NCBI GenBank assembly: GCA_905211645.1
Contig: CAJMBK010000002.1
Coordinates: forward strand, 1 to 64,000
Direction of reading: 5' to 3'
DNA from: an uncultured Caryophanales bacterium
GTDB lineage: Bacteria; Bacillota_I; Bacilli_A; RFN20; CAG-288
Length of the DNA: 64,000 nt
Shown here: piece after piece, positions 32,940 through 41,620 of the stretch
Layout of the letters: every line of letters begins with the position of its first letter
Numbering within the stretch: position 1 is the stretch's first letter
Translations under genes and position numbers: made by a program
Notes under the pieces: generated by a model
Databases searched by the model: none
The model's input: the letters and a program-made list of their open reading frames with translations, nothing else
Told to the model about the DNA's origin: nothing

Positions 32940-34934
32940 TTATTTACTTAAATCAACAAGAGTTGACAAAAGTACATGTTCTGCATCAGAACAAATTTGG
33001 AATTCGTATTGTCCTGTAAAAAGCTTAAATTGATGATTTTCAACATCAAAGTATCTTAAATCATCTTTTAAGGCAGAAATTTCTACAGTCTTTTCTTCAT
33101 TTGAAGAAAGATTTACTTTTGTGAAAGACGCAAGAGATCTTACTGGCCTCTTAATTGGACAATTTAATGTACTAACGAATAACAAAACTGTTTCATCAAC
33201 AGGATAATTACTAACATTTTTAACTTGGATAGAAAAGTTGATTTTATGAGAAGTAATAGATTCTACCTTAAGATTTGAATACTCAACTTTTGAGTAATTC
33301 AAACCGTAGCCGAATGGATATAAGGTTTTAATATTGTGTGCTAAATAGTACTTGTAGCCAACATCGATTCCATCACAATACTTAATAACTCTTTCATCGA
33401 TGTAGTCGTTGTATGAAGCTGATTCTTCCAAAGTTACAGGGAAAGTTTCTGTCAATCTACCTGAGAAATTTGCTTTGCCAGAAATAAGTGTTGCCAAAGC
33501 ATCACTAACTCTTTCACCAGCAAATCCTGCGTAAATTATTGCATCAACTTTATCTTTAACTTCATGTAAATCAAAAACACCGCCACCATAGACAACTAAA
33601 ATTACTGGTTTTCCAACTTTTGAAACGCAATTGATACCTAGAAGTTCTTCCTTTGATAATTTGATATCTTGTCGATCGAAGTCTTCAGCGATTACATCTC
33701 TATCAGCACCAACACCGAGAATAATGACGTCATTTTCATGGCAATCTTGAACAAACTTATTTAAATTGCCAACAATAACTGAGTGAGCACGGTTGTCATA
33801 CATGAATTCACCTTGAGTGACATTTTCAAAACCACAATCTTTCATGGAATGAATTAAAGGCTTGAACTCATGATCCAAAGTGATGATAGAACTACCTCCA
33901 CCAGTGAAATATTTAAGTGTAGGGACACCACCAACTAAAATCTTAGCCTTCTTATTTAAAAGAGGGAGGATATTATTCTTATTCTCAAGTAAAACGATAC
34001 CTTCAAGAGCGGTACGATATGCGAAATCTTTTCTCTCTTTTAAGGTAGTTTCAACTTTTCTATGTTTCTTTGCTTTTTCGTTCTTTTGGATAAAATCCAA
34101 AACCCTTGAGGCTGCAAGTCTAAGAGCATCTTTATTAAGTTGTCCAGTTTTTATATCTTCATTCAACTTTTCTTCATGCCAAGTTTGATAAGGCATGATC
34201 AGTGACAAACCAGCATTTATGGATTTTGTAGCATCTTTAACTGCTTCCCAATCTGACATAATTAATCCATCAAAACCATTTTGATAAGCTTCATTGTATA
34301 AGAAGTCATTTTCACTCATTCTAACACCATCAACAAGGTTATATGAACACATCAAAGACCAAGGTTTCGCTTTTAGTGCTTTCATAAAATTGAAGAAATA
34401 AACCTCATAAAAGGCTTGTTCATCAATTTCACATGAAACCCAATGTCTTTGGAATTCATAGTTATTACAAATGTAATGCTTCAAGCAACTACCAACATTC
34501 TTTTCGCTCAAGCCTTGAATGTACTCATATGCCATTTCGCCTGATAAAAGAGGATCTTCAGAGAAGTACTCAAAGTTTCTTCCGCATAAAGAATGTCTTT
34601 TAATGTTGATACCAGGGGCTAAAAGAATGTCTAAGTTTCTTTCAATCATGTCATCTGCGATACAACGAGCATAATCTTTTGCTAACTTTTTATTGAAAGT
34701 TTGTGCCAAAACATGTGTTGTAGGATAACTGGTAGATGGTATTACTTTATTAGTATCTTGCAAATTTATATCGATTGAACTTCTTACACCAACTGGACCG
34801 TCAGAAACGAATACAGTAGGAATTTTTCCGTTTAAATCGTTAGTTTGCCAAAAGTTTTTTCCAATGACCAATTTGATCATTTCCTCAGTAGTTAAAGCGT
34901 TTAAATCAAAAATGTTATTTTTGTTTTTTTCCAT
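32940..34934 (-). CDS. Glycoside hydrolase family 3 (beta-glucosidase-like)
   Basis: This protein has 664 residues from MEKNKNNIFDLNALTTEEM; AAAGGAAG precedes this ATG, so an earlier in-frame start is not preferred. The GH3 barrel shows FVSDGPVGVRSS, LLAPGINIKRHSLCGRNFEY, a KHYICNNYEFQRHW motif (KH), and the nucleophile in LIMSDWEAV. The second domain has GIVLLENKNNILPLL and GADRDVIAEDFDRQDI, then a C-terminal fibronectin-like domain (SIQVKNVSNYPVDETVLLF). It removes terminal beta-linked sugars, typically from plant oligosaccharides. There is no signal peptide, so it acts inside the cell on imported oligosaccharides. Exact specificity is unknown. Confidence 0.88.
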   Translation of the reverse strand: MEKNKNNIFDLNALTTEEMIKLVIGKNFWQTNDLNGKIPTVFVSDGPVGVRSSIDINLQDTNKVIPSTSYPTTHVLAQTFNKKLAKDYARCIADDMIERNLDILLAPGINIKRHSLCGRNFEYFSEDPLLSGEMAYEYIQGLSEKNVGSCLKHYICNNYEFQRHWVSCEIDEQAFYEVYFFNFMKALKAKPWSLMCSYNLVDGVRMSENDFLYNEAYQNGFDGLIMSDWEAVKDATKSINAGLSLIMPYQTWHEEKLNEDIKTGQLNKDALRLAASRVLDFIQKNEKAKKHRKVETTLKERKDFAYRTALEGIVLLENKNNILPLLNKKAKILVGGVPTLKYFTGGGSSIITLDHEFKPLIHSMKDCGFENVTQGEFMYDNRAHSVIVGNLNKFVQDCHENDVIILGVGADRDVIAEDFDRQDIKLSKEELLGINCVSKVGKPVILVVYGGGVFDLHEVKDKVDAIIYAGFAGERVSDALATLISGKANFSGRLTETFPVTLEESASYNDYIDERVIKYCDGIDVGYKYYLAHNIKTLYPFGYGLNYSKVEYSNLKVESITSHKINFSIQVKNVSNYPVDETVLLFVSTLNCPIKRPVRSLASFTKVNLSSNEEKTVEISALKDDLRYFDVENHQFKLFTGQYEFQICSDAEHVLLSTLVDLSK

Positions 34935-35029
34935 AATACTTCCTTTATTAATAGAGAGCTCAGATATCATTTTATACATTTTATAAGTGTAATAAATAAA
35001 AAAATATTGTGAAAATAATTTTCAAAAAT

Positions 35030-35066
35030 GATAAAGAAAAAGATATGCTGTATTGAGAGCATATCT
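35030..35066 (-). terminator. Terminator after the lipase-like gene
   Basis: AGATATGCT pairs with AGCATATCT (35041-35066), followed on the minus strand by a T-rich tract. It lies downstream of the DUF2974-like gene. Confidence 0.6.
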
Positions 35067-35127
35067 TAAAACATTTTGAATTGAAAATCTTAAATTGGTT
35101 AATTCATCTTATTTAGGCTAAATCATA

Positions 35128-36255
35128 CTATTTTAAAAATCTTTTTGCGACGAATTTAAGAAGGATTGGAATCTTTTGATTAGCAGACGTCACTGTAGCT
35201 TCATATAAATCATAAAGTAATGAAAAACCATCAAGAACTGCTTTTCTTTCCGGTTTTGAAAGTGATTGAATCTGCTTGAATCCGTTGAAAATTCTTGAAG
35301 CGTTTAAGTCAGCTTGGAAATTTTTAATTTGACCATTGTTACTACCAATTGCAAAAATTGTATCAAAGAATTCTTGTTTCTGTTTTTTAGTCATTGCATT
35401 CATCCAATTGTTCAATGCAGTCGCAATAAAAACAGTTTTATCACTTAATTTATCTTTGACAAAGTGGTTCTTTTCAATCTGCCAAGAGAAAGCTTCGTGC
35501 TTTAAAATACCTTTATTGGATGATTTAACGCAGATAATATCTTCCTGGTGATACATTAAAAGTCCAAAAAGCGATTCACTAGTTGTGTAAGATTTAATTT
35601 TAGGAACATAGGTGATGTACTCTGTTGAATTGTAGTTTTTAAGTGACATACCTGGTCCATCATAGTTGTAAGTTGTAAGAATTCTATCTCTAACTTCAGG
35701 TTCTGCAAAAATTGATCCGTAAAGAGCAAGATTTCCACCTTTGGAGTGACCGACAACAACAATTTTTTTATCAGGATAGGCTTTAGCCATGGCGTCGACA
35801 TACTTTTTAGCATCTTTTTGGCATAAAACATCATCTTTAATTCCGAAATCGATATCTTCTCTCCAACCGACGAATGTGGTATCTGTACCTCTGAAAGAGA
35901 TGATGAGTAAGTCGTTGATAATAAATGTAATACCGAAGAATTGTTTGATGTATTTCTCAGAAAAAGATGCTTTGAAATTAACAATTTCAGTATCCATGTA
36001 TCTAGGTGTGATTGTTGAGTATTTCAAAGCTAAATTGATGAATTCATAGCGGTACATCTTATCGATATTTAAAAATTTTAAAGCAAGATCATTAGCGATT
36101 TGCTTAAATTTTAAAGGTAGGTTTTTCTTGCTGATAAAGTTTTCAAATCTTAAATATGAAAACTCAGCAAAAAGTAATCCATCAACTTCTGTGAAGGATT
36201 TACTATCGAGTTTTTTATTAGGACAAGTCTTTAAATAATCAAGTAGATTTAACAT
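35128..36255 (-). CDS. DUF2974-like (Mbeg1-like) lipase/hydrolase
   Basis: This 375-residue alpha/beta hydrolase has IISFRGTDTTFVGWREDIDF, a common lipase-like beginning, and the nucleophile elbow VVVGHSKGGNLALYGS (Ser171). YNYDGPGMSLKNY follows the elbow, as in DUF2974 proteins. There is no signal peptide, so it appears to be cytoplasmic. Possible substrates are lipid or peptide esters; none can be named. It is monocistronic, and its start faces malQ across about 100 bases that hold the malQ promoter. Confidence 0.75.
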   Translation of the reverse strand: MLNLLDYLKTCPNKKLDSKSFTEVDGLLFAEFSYLRFENFISKKNLPLKFKQIANDLALKFLNIDKMYRYEFINLALKYSTITPRYMDTEIVNFKASFSEKYIKQFFGITFIINDLLIISFRGTDTTFVGWREDIDFGIKDDVLCQKDAKKYVDAMAKAYPDKKIVVVGHSKGGNLALYGSIFAEPEVRDRILTTYNYDGPGMSLKNYNSTEYITYVPKIKSYTTSESLFGLLMYHQEDIICVKSSNKGILKHEAFSWQIEKNHFVKDKLSDKTVFIATALNNWMNAMTKKQKQEFFDTIFAIGSNNGQIKNFQADLNASRIFNGFKQIQSLSKPERKAVLDGFSLLYDLYEATVTSANQKIPILLKFVAKRFLK

Positions 36256-36288
36256 ATATTTATTATAAATATTACTTAATGAAAATAG

Positions 36289-36342
36289 TATAATTTAGCC
36301 ATGAAAAAGAGTGATTATCGCTTTGTATCAAATGGTAATCAC
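36289..36342 (+). promoter_or_regulatory. malQ -10 element and leader inverted repeat
   Basis: TATAAT at 36289-36294 is followed in the leader by an inverted repeat, GTGATTA (36311-36317) with TAATCAC (36336-36342). The repeat lies between the promoter and malQ and could be an operator or a leader hairpin. Confidence 0.4.
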
Positions 36343-36364
36343 ATTGTATAGAAGGAGACATTTA

Positions 36365-37846
36365 ATGAAACGTGGTGCAGGAATTTTACTTCCTATTTTC
36401 TCATTACCTAGCAAGTATGGCATCGGTACTTTCGGTTCAAAAGCTAAAGAATTCGTCAGATTTTTAAACAAGTCCAATGTCAAATATTGGCAAATCTTAC
36501 CTTTGAACCCAACAAGCTATGGTGATAGTCCTTACCAATCTTTCTCTGCATTCGCTTTAAATCCATATTTCATCGATTTGGATACCTTGATTAAGAAAGG
36601 TTATTTGACAAAAGCAGATGTTAAAGAATTGGATAAACCTTACACAGAATGGGTCGAATACGGTTTCCAATACGAAACAAGATTCCCTATTTTGAAGAAA
36701 GCATATTTAAATGCTTACAAGGATAAAGCAGTTGTTGCTGAAGTTGAAAAATTTGCTAAGGAAAATGAATCTTGGGTTAACGATTACGCAGCATTCATGG
36801 TTATCAAATATTTAAATAATGGTTCATCCTACCAAGATTGGCAAGATGATGCTTTAAGAAAACATGATAACGCTGCAGTTGCAAAAGTTGTTAAAGATAA
36901 TCTTTCCGACTACAACTTCTGGATTTTCTTACAATACGAAGCATTCAATCAATATGTTGAACTTAAAGAATATGCCAACAAGAAAGGTGTTTCCATCGTT
37001 GGTGATATTCCAATTTATGTTGCTCTTGACAGTGCTGATGTCTGGGCAAACCCACAAGAATTCTGTCTTGACGATGATTTAAGACCTACTCTTGTTGCCG
37101 GTGTTCCACCAGATTATTTCTCCGCAGATGGTCAACTTTGGGGTAACCCACTTTATAACTACAACCACATGAAAGAAGATGGTTTCTCCTGGTGGATCAA
37201 ACGTGTTTCCCACTGTCAAAGACTCTACGATTTATTAAGAATCGACCACTTCAGAGGTATGGCAAGTTACTACACAATTCCATTTGGTTCTCCAAATGCT
37301 AGAATCGGTGAATGGGTTGAAGGTCCTAAGATGGATTTAGTTAGAGCTATCCAAAAAGGTGCTAACGGTATGGAAATTATCGCTGAAGACCTCGGTTTCT
37401 TAACTGAAGATGTCGTTGAACTTAAGAAAGAAAGTGGTTGGCCAGGTTTGAAGATTTTTGAATTTGGTTTTGATGGTGCAGATTACAACAACGAACACTT
37501 ACCTAGATTTTGGACTAAGGATTGTGTTGCTTACATCGGTACTCACGATAACGATACAATGTGCGGTTATATTGACAGCCACAGAGATCTTATTCCATTC
37601 ATGAAATCTATCTTGAATGTTCAAAATGATGAAGAAATCCCAGATGCAATCATCAGAAATCTCTTTGTCAGTGAACCTGAACTTGTTTTATGCACAATGC
37701 AAGATCTTTTGAAACAAGATACATATCACAGAATCAACACACCAGGTACATTAGGTACAAACTGGAAGGTTAGATTACCTAAGGATTATGCCTCTGAAAC
37801 AGTTATTGAACAATTGAAAGGTTTGATTGCTGAATCAAATAGATAA
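36365..37846 (+). CDS. malQ: 4-alpha-glucanotransferase (amylomaltase)
   Basis: This 493-residue GH77 enzyme starts MKRGAGILLPIFSLPSKYGI; GAAGGAGAC sits seven bases upstream, so the earlier in-frame ATG is not used. Motifs include YWQILPLNPTSYGDSPYQS, SIVGDIPIYVALDSADVW, the nucleophile region LLRIDHFRGMASYY, IIAEDLGFLTEDV (acid/base Glu) and YIGTHDNDTMCGY. It transfers maltodextrin segments between glucans, in starch, glycogen or maltose breakdown. The length matches bacterial MalQ of about 500. The pseudouridine synthase gene overlaps its stop by one base (TAATG). Confidence 0.93.
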   Translation: MKRGAGILLPIFSLPSKYGIGTFGSKAKEFVRFLNKSNVKYWQILPLNPTSYGDSPYQSFSAFALNPYFIDLDTLIKKGYLTKADVKELDKPYTEWVEYGFQYETRFPILKKAYLNAYKDKAVVAEVEKFAKENESWVNDYAAFMVIKYLNNGSSYQDWQDDALRKHDNAAVAKVVKDNLSDYNFWIFLQYEAFNQYVELKEYANKKGVSIVGDIPIYVALDSADVWANPQEFCLDDDLRPTLVAGVPPDYFSADGQLWGNPLYNYNHMKEDGFSWWIKRVSHCQRLYDLLRIDHFRGMASYYTIPFGSPNARIGEWVEGPKMDLVRAIQKGANGMEIIAEDLGFLTEDVVELKKESGWPGLKIFEFGFDGADYNNEHLPRFWTKDCVAYIGTHDNDTMCGYIDSHRDLIPFMKSILNVQNDEEIPDAIIRNLFVSEPELVLCTMQDLLKQDTYHRINTPGTLGTNWKVRLPKDYASETVIEQLKGLIAESNR

Positions 37847-38547
37847 TGGTAGAGAATAAATCCCCTAAAAAGTATCTTAAAAAGCATCAAAGAGCTAAAA
37901 AAGAGAATATCTATTTAAATATTGTCTACGAAGATGAGAAGGTTATTGTTTGCAATAAACCTTCTTCTCTTTTGACAATTAAAAATGAACATACTGAAAA
38001 ATGTCTTTATCATATGGTTTTAACCTATTTAAAGATGGTTGATAAACATAATAGTTTGTTTATTGTCCATCGACTTGATAAAGACACTTCAGGTTTAGTT
38101 ATTTTTGCTAAAGATTTCAAAACAAAGAAGATACTTCAGGATGCTTTCGAAAATAAGGAAGTTGTCAGAAAGTATGAAGCTGTTGTTGATGGAATTGTCC
38201 AAGATAAGAATGAAGTTATGTTAAAAGATTATCTTTTCACCGATAAATTCAACAACGTCTTTGTTTCCAAAAAGAAAACAGATACTTTAGCAATTACTAG
38301 ATTTACAGTTAATCGAGTTGATTTATCAAAGAATAAATCATATCTTGATATTACAATTGAAACTGGAAAAAGAAATCAAATTCGTTGCCAGTTAGCAAAT
38401 TACAATCATCCTATCTTAGGTGATAAGAAGTACTTAGAAACTCCTAAAGGAAGATTGATGTTAAACGCTTATAAACTTGAATTTCCTAAGTTAAAAGGAT
38501 ATTTGAATCAAACTTTATTTGAAGTTGATAAGTTATTTCTAAAGTAA
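37846..38547 (+). CDS. RluA-family pseudouridine synthase
   Basis: This 233-residue protein has the catalytic motif IVHRLDKDTSGLVIF (Asp), an earlier NIVYEDEKVIVCNKPSSLLT, and the C-terminal TIETGKRNQIRCQLANYNHPILGDKKY. The S4 domain common in RluD is missing, so it resembles RluA or short RluC-like forms that modify rRNA or tRNA. The target cannot be assigned. It is coupled to malQ (stop and start overlap by one base), although the two functions are unrelated. Confidence 0.85.
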   Translation: MVENKSPKKYLKKHQRAKKENIYLNIVYEDEKVIVCNKPSSLLTIKNEHTEKCLYHMVLTYLKMVDKHNSLFIVHRLDKDTSGLVIFAKDFKTKKILQDAFENKEVVRKYEAVVDGIVQDKNEVMLKDYLFTDKFNNVFVSKKKTDTLAITRFTVNRVDLSKNKSYLDITIETGKRNQIRCQLANYNHPILGDKKYLETPKGRLMLNAYKLEFPKLKGYLNQTLFEVDKLFLK

Positions 38548-38563
38548 AAGGAAGAGGATTAAT

Positions 38564-39604
38564 ATGGATATACTTAACGAATATCAAATTTATGTAATCT
38601 TTGGATTGGTCGCACTTGTTATTGTCTTAGTAGTACTCATTTCAATCATCTTTTCAAAAGTATCGAAGATTTCTAAGATGTCTATTGATTCCACTTTGAA
38701 AGTTGAATCAAAAATTGCTTATGAATCTAGCACTGAAAAGAATGAGAATAAGGCAAGCGAAGTTTTATCAATCACAATTTACAACAACAATTGGAGAGAT
38801 ATTGTCATCTCCGATTTTGGTTTTGAATACAAAGGAATTTTGCTTTCTTTTATCGATGAATATTCAAAGAAAAACACTTTGAAGAATAAAAACGTTATCG
38901 TTCCTGCAAGAAGTCACATCACTTTGAAACTTAACCCATTACGTTTGGAAACATTCATCGTTGAAAATAACTTCTCCGGTCGTTCTCAGTTTGAAATTTA
39001 TGACGTTGTTATTGACAATGTTGGCACAAAGATTAGAACAAAGAACTCAAGTTTAACTAAGGTTTTAACTTCAAGACAACAAGCTAGAATCAAACTTGCT
39101 AAGAAGATGCTTCACGATCAAAGAATTGAACAATATAAGAGAGAACACTCTGATCAAGTCCCAGTCAGTGAACATTTCTACAAGTTATTTCACTCAAAGA
39201 AATTCACCAATCAACATCTTTTGAATGTTGCCACAACATTCGTTGGTGCAAAATTATCTACCGATGCTAAAGATCAAGTTTACATCAAAGATAATACCAC
39301 TCAAAATAAGAAGAAATTGGTTTTACCTGAAATTGATGAAAAAGTTACTTCCAAGGATGAACCAGAAGATATCAATTCCGATAAATTGACAATCACTTAT
39401 GTCAATAAGCCTAGTGTCGAAAAGGTTGCTTCTAAAGAGCCTAAAAAGGAAGAAGTAAAAGAGACTGCTGTTGAAAAACCTAACGAGAAATCTAGTGAAA
39501 CTCCAGCTGAAAATACTACTCAACCAAATGAAACAATAGTTTCAAGTACTCCAAAGAGACGTACTAGAAAAAAGAAAGTTTCACAAAATGAACAGATTTT
39601 ATAA
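38564..39604 (+). CDS. Single-pass membrane protein with basic C-terminal tail
   Basis: This 346-residue protein has one N-terminal transmembrane segment (YVIFGLVALVIVLVVLISII), a beta-rich middle (SITIYNNNWRDIVISDFGF, HITLKLNPLRLETFIVEN) and a long charged tail ending in SSTPKRRTRKKKVSQNEQ. The tail is low in complexity, rich in Lys, Glu and Pro, and probably unstructured. No family is recognised. The topology is uncertain; a short outer N-terminus and cytoplasmic body is likely. GAAGAGGAT lies upstream. It is followed 20 bases later by the CvpA-like gene, so they may be co-transcribed. Confidence 0.6.
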   Translation: MDILNEYQIYVIFGLVALVIVLVVLISIIFSKVSKISKMSIDSTLKVESKIAYESSTEKNENKASEVLSITIYNNNWRDIVISDFGFEYKGILLSFIDEYSKKNTLKNKNVIVPARSHITLKLNPLRLETFIVENNFSGRSQFEIYDVVIDNVGTKIRTKNSSLTKVLTSRQQARIKLAKKMLHDQRIEQYKREHSDQVPVSEHFYKLFHSKKFTNQHLLNVATTFVGAKLSTDAKDQVYIKDNTTQNKKKLVLPEIDEKVTSKDEPEDINSDKLTITYVNKPSVEKVASKEPKKEEVKETAVEKPNEKSSETPAENTTQPNETIVSSTPKRRTRKKKVSQNEQIL

Positions 39605-39624
39605 AATCTAGTTAGGAGGTTTCT

Positions 39625-40161
39625 ATGTCTGTACTTGATATTGTCGTTTTGATTATTATCGGTCTTGGTGCAATCACTGGTGCAATTAAAGGATTATTTA
39701 ACAAAGCTAGTGGACTTATATCATTATTATGTGCCGCAGTTGTTGCTTACTTTGCATCAACACCATTGAATAATTTATTTATATCCAACGGTTATTACCA
39801 AAGCATGTATGATTCAATTGGATACGATACAACTAATTTATTGATGTTTATCGTTGTCTTTATTGTAATCTTCATCATCTGCTTCATCGTTGTTAAACTT
39901 ATTTTCAAGGCATTGAATTCTGCCTTTGAAAGTATCGGTTTCTTAAAAGTTATCAACAAATTATTAGGTTTAGTTTTTGGCGCCGCACTCAGCTTAGCAC
40001 TCTGTTGCATCATCCTCTACTTCTTAGGTTTGATTGGTAACGGTGTTACAAGTTTCAACGATTGGCTCCAAGCTGATTTAGATAAATCATTCGGTTTAGC
40101 AAGAGGTTTATTCGATTTCGCCTACGTCGTAGTTGACGAAATTAAAGTCGCAATTTCTTAA
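39625..40161 (+). CDS. CvpA-family membrane protein
   Basis: This 178-residue membrane protein begins MSVLDIVVLIIIGLGAITGAIKG, a hallmark of CvpA (D..I..I......G..KGL). Four hydrophobic segments follow (GLISLLCAAVVAYFAS, LLMFIVVFIVIFIICFIVV, LVFGAALSLALCCIILYF). In other bacteria CvpA affects colicin V export, bile resistance or envelope stress. AGGAGG precedes the ATG. It lies at the end of a plus-strand group and is followed by a strong terminator. Confidence 0.75.
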   Translation: MSVLDIVVLIIIGLGAITGAIKGLFNKASGLISLLCAAVVAYFASTPLNNLFISNGYYQSMYDSIGYDTTNLLMFIVVFIVIFIICFIVVKLIFKALNSAFESIGFLKVINKLLGLVFGAALSLALCCIILYFLGLIGNGVTSFNDWLQADLDKSFGLARGLFDFAYVVVDEIKVAIS

Positions 40162-40184
40162 TTAACTCATTAAATTAACTATTA

Positions 40185-40218
40185 AAAATTCCTGAAGTTT
40201 ATTTGCTTCAGGAATTTT
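40185..40218. terminator. Bidirectional terminator
   Basis: AAAATTCCTGAAG pairs perfectly with CTTCAGGAATTTT. It lies between the CvpA-like gene and the convergent mutM-coaE gene. Confidence 0.85.
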
Positions 40219-40219
40219 A

Positions 40220-41611
40220 TTATTTATGGAAATTTATAAATTGTTCGATGGTTTCCTTTAGATTTTCGTAGGTACCATCGTTTTTAATAAGAAGATCTAA
40301 ATCTTGTAAATGTTTGAAGAAAAGAAGATTCTTATTAAGTTCAAGTTTTTCTTTGACATGTTTTTCGCCACGATTAGCGAGGAATTCTTCTTGGTTTTTA
40401 GAGATGATTCCAATGTTGTAGGTGAATAAATTATTCATTCTTGCTTCAAAAAGGAGAGGGACTTCAACAGCAACATATTTATCGTAGTTGTCATTTAAAA
40501 AGTTATTAACCATCTCTTTAAGTTGTGGGTAGAGGAAATTTTGATAGTCTCTCTTAAATGATGGATTGTTAATTAAGAGTGCTTGAAGTTTAACTAAATC
40601 TAAAGCATCATTTTTAACAATCGCAGGGAATTTCTTTGCACATTCTTTGATATAAGTTTTGTCAGAATATTTAACTCTAACTAACTTATCAAGGGATAAA
40701 GTGACAAATCCATCCTCTTCAAAGATTTGAAGTAAGGTGGATTTACCAGAAGCAATTGGACCAGTGATTGAAAAGCTAGGCTTAATACCTTGGCAGTGTC
40801 TACAAAAAGATGTGCCACGACCTTTTAAGAATCTTTTTTCAATCTTTGTGCCACAGACTGAGCACTTTTCACCGTATCTTCCATAAACCTTTAAGAAGTT
40901 TTGGAAATTACCGTCTTCATTGAAAGCTGGATGATAGGTATCAACTGTGGATCCATTATTTGCAATTGCTAAAGTAAGAATTCTTTTTGATTCTTTAATA
41001 ATCTCTTTAATTTGATCTAAAGTAATTTCGTTAGATTTCTTAAATGGAGAAATTCTAGTAGCAAATAAAACTTCATCGGCGTAGATATTTCCTAAACCAG
41101 AGATAATATTTTGATTGAGTAAACTCTCTTTAATAGGAAGTTTCTTTTTATGAATTTCGTTATAGATTTTTTCGATTTCTTCATCAGTTTCAATCTGCAA
41201 AGGATCTTTAGCAACAGAATCTAAAACAGAAGTTTCACTATTTTCCTTTTCTAAATACATGACTCCGAATTTTCTTGTGTCGTTGAAAAGTAAATAGGTA
41301 TTGTCACTGAAAGTGAAAAGAAGTGAGTCAGAATCAACTCTATTTTCCATTCTAAAATTTTTGAAATAGAAAAGCTTTCCTTCCATTCTTAAGTGGACAA
41401 TCAAACGATAATTTTCAGATAGGTGGAAGACAATAAATTTACCAGTTCTTGTGATGGAATTGATAGTCTTATTGATGATTTCATTTGTGAAAATATCGTA
41501 ATCGGATTTAATTAAATTTTTGTAAAAAACATCGACTTTTGAAATGGTTTTATTTAAAATGCTAGGACTTAAAAGTCTGATAATCGTAGTTACTTCAGGT
41601 AATTCAGGCAT
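40220..41611 (-). CDS. Fusion of formamidopyrimidine-DNA glycosylase (MutM) and dephospho-CoA kinase (CoaE)
   Basis: One 463-residue frame joins two normally separate enzymes. Residues 1-275 are MutM/Fpg: the MPELPEV N-terminus (P2 nucleophile, E3), K58 in RTGKFIVF, NIYADEVLF, and the zinc finger C250, C253, C270 and C273. Residues 276-463 are CoaE: P-loop GPIASGKST (284-292), LSLDKLVR and VEVPLLFEA. MutM excises 8-oxoguanine; CoaE makes coenzyme A from dephospho-CoA. In Bacillus, polA, mutM and coaE lie in one cluster, so fusion by loss of a stop is plausible. No internal ribosome site or start was seen at the junction (GIKPSFSITGP). Both active sites look complete. Protease cleavage into two enzymes cannot be excluded. 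Confidence 0.9.
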   Translation of the reverse strand: MPELPEVTTIIRLLSPSILNKTISKVDVFYKNLIKSDYDIFTNEIINKTINSITRTGKFIVFHLSENYRLIVHLRMEGKLFYFKNFRMENRVDSDSLLFTFSDNTYLLFNDTRKFGVMYLEKENSETSVLDSVAKDPLQIETDEEIEKIYNEIHKKKLPIKESLLNQNIISGLGNIYADEVLFATRISPFKKSNEITLDQIKEIIKESKRILTLAIANNGSTVDTYHPAFNEDGNFQNFLKVYGRYGEKCSVCGTKIEKRFLKGRGTSFCRHCQGIKPSFSITGPIASGKSTLLQIFEEDGFVTLSLDKLVRVKYSDKTYIKECAKKFPAIVKNDALDLVKLQALLINNPSFKRDYQNFLYPQLKEMVNNFLNDNYDKYVAVEVPLLFEARMNNLFTYNIGIISKNQEEFLANRGEKHVKEKLELNKNLLFFKHLQDLDLLIKNDGTYENLKETIEQFINFHK

Positions 41612-41620
41612 ATTTTCTCC

